From DALYLB01 sp046154695 (lineage in GTDB: Bacteria; Acidobacteriota; Blastocatellia; RBC074), in assembly GCA_046154695.1 (NCBI GenBank), contig JBJXFI010000358.1, positions 1 to 17,548 of the forward strand: 17,548 nucleotides of DNA, in the 5' to 3' direction. Both the position numbers and the translations under genes were made by a program. The notes beneath the pieces were generated by a model. It made no database searches. It was not told the origin of the DNA and saw only the letters and a list, made by a program, of their open reading frames with translations. Below, piece by piece: positions 13,804 to 17,548 of the stretch (within the stretch, counting starts at the first letter, position 1; every line of letters begins with the position of its first letter).

Positions 13804-16458
13804 GAGCAATCCGATTCCATTCACATCCACCACATCCGGGCTGTAGTACCCCGAGATATCGATCACCAGTTCCGTCTGCGTCGTCGGATAGATCTTGAAC
13901 GCCCCTGTGGAAGAGAGCCCCACCGTGAACGGCCCGTTCATCACCTGGCCCGCCAGATAGTTTGAGCTCGCCACGGTCGGCCGCGCCGCGTCCGACGGGA
14001 AGAGCGTGAAGAATTGATACGACCCCTGCGGCCCCTGCGGATTGACCGTCGTCGCGTTGCCGATGATCGCCTTCGCGTTGGCCGGAATCGTCAGCCCCGC
14101 GCACGGCCCGGTCGCCTGCTGCGAAGTCTCCGTCACTCCGGGCAGCGGCGCGTTCGGCGTGTAACAAGCCGCCTGATTCGCCCGCGTATCCAGCAGCCGC
14201 ACCGGCCGCGGTAGCGGATGGAAGTAGAGCCCCGCCGTCGACGGCGGCGCGTAATACCCCGTCACATCCACCACCACATCCGTGTTCGTCGTCACGTAGA
14301 TATTGAACGCCCCGTCACCCGCGCCCAAGCCCACCGTGAAGACGTTGTTCAGGATCTCGTTCGGCCCGTAATTCGAGTTCGCCACCAGCGGCCGCGTCGC
14401 ATCGCTCGGATAGAGCGTAAGAAAACCGCCGCCCGACTGCACGGTCGTGATGTTCCCGGTAATCGCCCGCGCATTTGCCGGAATCGTCACTCCGCCGCAG
14501 GTCCGCCCCGCGATCGTCTGCGTGCGCGAGGTCCCGCCCGGGATCTGCCCATTCGGCGAGTCGCAGCCCGTGAAGCCCGCGCGCGTGTCGAGCAGCCGGA
14601 TGGGTTGCGGCAATGGATAGAACTGCAGATCGACCAGATCGCAATTCTGGCTAATCGTGAGAGTCGCCGCTGTCGATGTCGTCGAGATGCCGCATGCGCT
14701 CGTCACGACGACATCGTATGTCCCGGCGTCTCCCGCCCCCACGACCGAGATGAGCAGAACATTCGATGTCTCTCCTATAATGGGATTGCCGCCTTTCCGC
14801 CATTGAAAGGTATGACCGGCCCCGATCGTGCTGACAAGAAAGGCCGCCGCCTGGCCCAGGCACCGGGTCAGGCTCTGGGGCTGGCGCGAAATCTGCGGGA
14901 GCGTCCGCGCGGTCGTCGTAGCCGTTGCGCTGTTGTTGCTGGGGTCGGGATCCGACGTGGTCGAAGTGACGGTCGCCGCATTGCTGATCACCGCGCCGTT
15001 CGCCACCGAGCAATTAACTGTGGCCGTTAGCGTGATCGAGGCCGAGGCGCCGCTGGCCAGCGAAGCGAAGCTGATCGTGCGACTATTCCCGGAGCCGCCG
15101 CAAACGCCGCCGGTTCCCCCCGAGACGTCGCACGACGCAAAGGTCAACCCGGTGGGCAGATTGTCCGTCACCACCACATTGGCGGCCGCGAGGGGGCCCC
15201 CGTTGCTGACCGTCAGATTGTAGGTCACCACCGAGCCGGTCGTCACCGGATCCGGCGAATCGATGATCGCCAATCCCAGATTCGCCGTCGTCGCGGAGAG
15301 GATCGTTACATTCCAGGCGCGCGTCTCGATCAGCAGGCCGGTCGGGTCATTGCGCACCATGCCGGTCGAATCCCGCACCTCCACCGCCACCGTGTGCGGG
15401 CCGGGGCTCAGCGGCGCCGTGTTGAGATTGAAGGCCGTCCCGGCGCCCGCGACCGCGCCGTCCACCCGCCAGGTCACGGTCAGCGCGTGCGTAAGCGGAG
15501 TTGTCGTCACAACCGAAAACGACTGGCCGGTCCCCTGGACCAGCGTGAGACTGCCCGCCACGGGCAGACTGCTCTCCAATGGCGAGACAAGATTGTAGAT
15601 CCGCTTGACCAACTGCTCCACATTGATCTGCTCGAAGGGCACCCCCAGGGCCCTCATCTTGGAATTGTAGGTCGGCCGGTACAGGCCCGCGTCGCAATAC
15701 TTCGCTCCCTGGTACAACCCCGGCACGCCCGGCGTCATCCCCGGTGTGGGAATCGGCGTCCCGGCATCGATCCAGGCATTCCATTTGATCATCGAACGCA
15801 CGGTCTCTCTCGTCGCGTTGACCTCCGCCGGCTCGACGGCGCTGTTGCACGCGGGGGGCGGCGGCCCTCCGTACTCATCCGCGAGCAGGCCGAAACTATG
15901 CCCGCCTTCATGCAAAACCAGATCGACCACCGCCGAATGAACCGAAGCCACCGCCACGAACCCGCCCGAACCGCCATATTCGGTGTCGTTGACCAGCACC
16001 AGCAGCATATCCCGCTGGTTGGGGCTGAGCGACGCCATCGCCGCGTTGACCTTGGTCGTATTCACACAAATCAATCGCTGTATGCCCTGGCAGTTGTAGG
16101 TCGCGTCAAAGGCCGTGTCGCGAAAGACCGGCGGATTGCGCTCCGGATGATCCGCGCCCGACTGATTGCTCACCATATCGATGCGGAACACATTGAAGTA
16201 ATTCCTGTACTCGAGATACGCCTCCTGGCCGAAAATAAACGGGAGCAATTGCTGCACATCCATTGCGAATTTGCTCTGTTCGGCGGATGTATACCCCTCG
16301 GCCAGAATAACCAGATCGACACGATTGGCTGAAGGACCGTTGTTCACAACTTGAACGACAGTCTGCCCGAATGCGATCGTGCCGAACGTCATCGACCAGA
16401 TCGCCAAAAAAATTGTTCTCAACAGGGGAAATGGCTGTGGATGCCGAGGATTCGACAT
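13423..16458 (-). CDS. Secreted M64-family metallopeptidase with DUF11, Ig-like and RLLDTR modules
   Basis: This 1011-residue exported protein starts with a signal peptide (hydrophobic core at about residues 13-27, likely cleavage after AFG at 31). Residues 32-300 form a zinc metallopeptidase domain of the M64 (IgA-peptidase-like) family: VDLVILAEGYTSAE near the start and the zinc motif HEGGHSFGLLADEY (H183, E184, H187, D194). A beta-sandwich linker follows. Next come a DUF11 repeat (about 393-515, with NLTVSNGGPLAAANVVVTD and the SDPDPSNNSA end) and an Ig-like domain (about 518-604, FQWRKGGNPI and DAGTYDVVV). Three tandem modules of about 125 residues complete the protein (613-738, 746-874, 886-1011), each going from PVRLLDTR to GYF/GYY. 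These modules probably sit at the cell surface or in the matrix. AGGAAGGAGAG precedes the ATG. It is preceded by a 215-residue secreted protein 36 bases upstream, so they form an operon. Confidence 0.93.
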   Translation of the reverse strand: MSNPRHPQPFPLLRTIFLAIWSMTFGTIAFGQTVVQVVNNGPSANRVDLVILAEGYTSAEQSKFAMDVQQLLPFIFGQEAYLEYRNYFNVFRIDMVSNQSGADHPERNPPVFRDTAFDATYNCQGIQRLICVNTTKVNAAMASLSPNQRDMLLVLVNDTEYGGSGGFVAVASVHSAVVDLVLHEGGHSFGLLADEYGGPPPPACNSAVEPAEVNATRETVRSMIKWNAWIDAGTPIPTPGMTPGVPGLYQGAKYCDAGLYRPTYNSKMRALGVPFEQINVEQLVKRIYNLVSPLESSLPVAGSLTLVQGTGQSFSVVTTTPLTHALTVTWRVDGAVAGAGTAFNLNTAPLSPGPHTVAVEVRDSTGMVRNDPTGLLIETRAWNVTILSATTANLGLAIIDSPDPVTTGSVVTYNLTVSNGGPLAAANVVVTDNLPTGLTFASCDVSGGTGGVCGGSGNSRTISFASLASGASASITLTATVNCSVANGAVISNAATVTSTTSDPDPSNNSATATTTARTLPQISRQPQSLTRCLGQAAAFLVSTIGAGHTFQWRKGGNPIIGETSNVLLISVVGAGDAGTYDVVVTSACGISTTSTAATLTISQNCDLVDLQFYPLPQPIRLLDTRAGFTGCDSPNGQIPGGTSRTQTIAGRTCGGVTIPANARAITGNITTVQSGGGFLTLYPSDATRPLVANSNYGPNEILNNVFTVGLGAGDGAFNIYVTTNTDVVVDVTGYYAPPSTAGLYFHPLPRPVRLLDTRANQAACYTPNAPLPGVTETSQQATGPCAGLTIPANAKAIIGNATTVNPQGPQGSYQFFTLFPSDAARPTVASSNYLAGQVMNGPFTVGLSSTGAFKIYPTTQTELVIDISGYYSPDVVDVNGIGLLFHPLTRPVRLLETRPGFNGCYKTNSQLVAESTRTQPARGVCDSLTIPANAAGIIGNATVVQPLAGGWLTFFPSDAAKPTVAQSNYSAGQVFNRHFIVGLGGADGAFNIFTKATTHLVIDLSGYFAP
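13837..14622 (-). repeat. First and second RLLDTR modules of the metallopeptidase
   Basis: Module 1 is encoded at 14622-14245 and module 2 at 14223-13837. Each begins with F(Y/H)PLP.P.RLLDTRA, contains one or two conserved cysteines and TIPANA.AI.GN.TTV, and ends in VD(V/I).GYY. They are tandem duplicates of about 125 residues that have diverged strongly. Similar modules end many secreted proteins in Acidobacteria and Actinobacteria. I know of no proven ligand. Confidence 0.85.
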
Positions 16459-16494
16459 GGCTCTCTCCTTCCTGACTTCTTTGCAATGGGCCGG

Positions 16495-17142
16495 TTATTT
16501 TATGTGCGCCGCGCCGAGCATGTCGAGTTGATACAACTCTCCTGTCCACCGTGGATGGTAGAAGCGCAGCTCCGCGATCGATGGATCGGCGGGAATGGCC
16601 GTGAGAAAATCGACCTTCTCGTAATACAACTCCCGGCCGGCGAGCTCTCCCGTGGCGGTCGAGGGAAATTCCGCGCGCAGGATGCGGGGATCGGGCTGCA
16701 GCCCCCACCATATCAACCGATTCTGCGCGTCGACCGCCGCGATCAACATCAGGCGAGGAGACAATTCCGGCGAACGCTGTCGCTGCAGCGCTCCCGTCGC
16801 CGCCTTTCGCTCGACCAGCGAGAAGACCCCTGCCGGCGGGTCGCCTGGCTGCCCGGGTTGCGGGCCGGCCCCCGACTCCCAATGCAACCATATATCCTGC
16901 GCTTCCCCCACGGACGTGAATGAGGAACGATCGAGAATAATCATCCCGGCGCCACGAAGAAGCTCTTCGATTTTCGCCGCATTCCCGCTTTGCACTGGCC
17001 CTCCCTGTCGAAATGTCTCGACGATTCCCTCCCCGGGCGACAGGCCCGAGGCGGTCAGGGATGACGTTGAAACCACCCCCAGACAAACCACCAGAGCCCA
17101 ACGCAATCGCTGCCCGGCTCTCGTTACGCGTCTCATTCGCAT
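16495..17142 (-). CDS. Exported protein of unknown function upstream of the metallopeptidase
   Basis: This 215-residue protein is exported: a basic start (MRMRRVTRAGQRLR) is followed by a hydrophobic core WALVVCLGVVSTSS. The ATG at 17142 is chosen because AAAGGAG lies 5 bases upstream; the TTG at 17160 would put this ribosome binding site inside the gene. The mature part has a proline/glycine-rich linker (GPQPGQPGDPPAG) and a C-terminal beta-rich region with DPRILRAEFPSTATGE and IPADPSIAELRFYHPRWT. That region resembles the N-terminal domain that precedes the catalytic domain in some M64 peptidases. The downstream peptidase gene, starting 36 bases later, lacks such a domain. A function as its accessory partner is therefore a reasonable guess. 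No enzyme motif is seen. It lies 24 bases after the stop of the gene at the window edge. Confidence 0.82.
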   Translation of the reverse strand: MRMRRVTRAGQRLRWALVVCLGVVSTSSLTASGLSPGEGIVETFRQGGPVQSGNAAKIEELLRGAGMIILDRSSFTSVGEAQDIWLHWESGAGPQPGQPGDPPAGVFSLVERKAATGALQRQRSPELSPRLMLIAAVDAQNRLIWWGLQPDPRILRAEFPSTATGELAGRELYYEKVDFLTAIPADPSIAELRFYHPRWTGELYQLDMLGAAHIK

Positions 17143-17166
17143 ACTGACTCCTTTACACAATGCGCT

Positions 17167-17548
17167 TCACGGCGCGAAATAGCCCGATAGATCGATCACC
17201 AGATGCGTCGTCGCCTTCGTGAAGATGTTGAACGCCCCGTCCGCGCTCCCCAGGCCCACGATGAAGTGCCGGTTGAAGACCTGGCCTGTCGTGTAATTCG
17301 ACTGCGCCACCGTCGGCTTCGCCGCGTCGCTCGGGAAGAAGGTCAGCCATCCCCCGGCCAGCGGCCCCACCACCGTCGCGTTGCCGATGATGCCCGCCGC
17401 GTTCGCAGGCACCGTCAATCCGTCGCACACGCCCCGCGCCGGCTGCGTCCGCGTGCTCTCGGCGATGAGCTGCGCGCTCGTCGTGTAACATCCATTGAAG
17501 TTCGGGCGTGTCTCCAGCAGCCGCACCGGACGGGCAAGCGGGTAATAG
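17167..17548 (-). CDS. C-terminal end of a second secreted RLLDTR-module protein (5' end outside window)
   Basis: The frame is open from the right edge to a TGA at 17169-17167, so about 126 residues of a longer gene are visible. The GTG at 17526 is internal: codons before it read YYPLARP, the normal start of the module. The segment is one complete RLLDTR-to-GYFAP module, nearly identical to the third module of the metallopeptidase, with 14 differences in 126 residues. By analogy the missing part could be another secreted peptidase or adhesin-like protein, but this cannot be told from the window. It ends 24 bases before the next start codon, so it probably belongs to the same operon as the two following genes. 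Confidence 0.88.
   Translation of the reverse strand, partial: YYPLARPVRLLETRPNFNGCYTTSAQLIAESTRTQPARGVCDGLTVPANAAGIIGNATVVGPLAGGWLTFFPSDAAKPTVAQSNYTTGQVFNRHFIVGLGSADGAFNIFTKATTHLVIDLSGYFAP

Noticed and set aside
13217..14167. Long minus-strand frame inside the RLLDTR modules
   Set aside because: It is a shifted reading of the repeated modules with low-complexity Ala/Gly/Arg/His composition and no domain match. GC-rich DNA keeps such frames open.
14218..15030. 270-codon plus-strand frame antisense to the metallopeptidase
   Set aside because: It is highly Arg-rich, has no ribosome binding site and lies fully antisense to a gene with clear domains.
16106..17101. 331-codon minus-strand open frame across the exported protein and the peptidase start
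   Set aside because: It is a shadow frame rich in Arg, Gly and Ser. The overlapping genes have signal peptides, good ribosome binding sites and recognised domains.

Overview
This is a GC-rich bacterial chromosome segment (about 60-65 % G+C by eye) with tightly packed genes, short intergenic gaps and GGAGG-type ribosome binding sites. The mix of a broken winged-helix regulator of the 'VWPD-FVEEG' type, a NIPSNAP protein, a SNF2 helicase, Uma2 nuclease, and secreted proteins carrying DUF11 and RLLDTR...GYF modules resembles Acidobacteriota. That placement is an inference; no rRNA or other phylogenetic marker lies in the window. No tRNA, rRNA, CRISPR array or complete insertion sequence was seen.

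Left part (1-4094, all + strand): the 3' end of a SNF2-family helicase; a small AT-richer gene with its own promoter that looks like a solitary antitoxin; then a compact cluster of ygfZ-like folate-binding protein, a 92-residue unknown, a single-domain rhodanese, a DUF309 protein and an RluA-type pseudouridine synthase, with gaps of 3-45 bases that suggest co-transcription. A 0.5-kb gap follows (4095-4593). It holds the decayed remains of a winged-helix transcription regulator on the minus strand and the terminator of the next operon.

Middle (4594-9243, all - strand, read right to left): an SRPBCC-fold membrane-anchored protein, a short-chain dehydrogenase (4-base overlap), an exported NIPSNAP protein, a ThDP-dependent enzyme of the acetolactate-synthase-like family and an ACAD10/11-like acyl-CoA dehydrogenase. 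This reads as one catabolic operon, probably for acyl-CoA or 2-oxo/2-hydroxy acid metabolism; the substrate cannot be told from sequence.

Right part: a divergent 186-base intergenic region carries degenerate heptamer repeats that form a 26-bp inverted repeat ending a few bases before the start of a 1081-residue Clp/Hsp100-like ATPase. That protein is the most unusual item in the window. Its first AAA+ ring has lost the Walker B acidic pair and the arginine fingers. Its second ring keeps its ATPase motifs. About 300 extra C-terminal residues resemble a class-I peptide chain release factor with the GGQ domain deleted. A Uma2 nuclease gene follows and overlaps, tail to tail, a minus-strand group of secreted proteins: a partial gene at the window edge, a 215-residue exported protein, and a 1011-residue M64 metallopeptidase with DUF11, Ig-like and three RLLDTR modules. 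The last module of the peptidase and the end of the edge gene are nearly identical, which points to a recent duplication or gene conversion.
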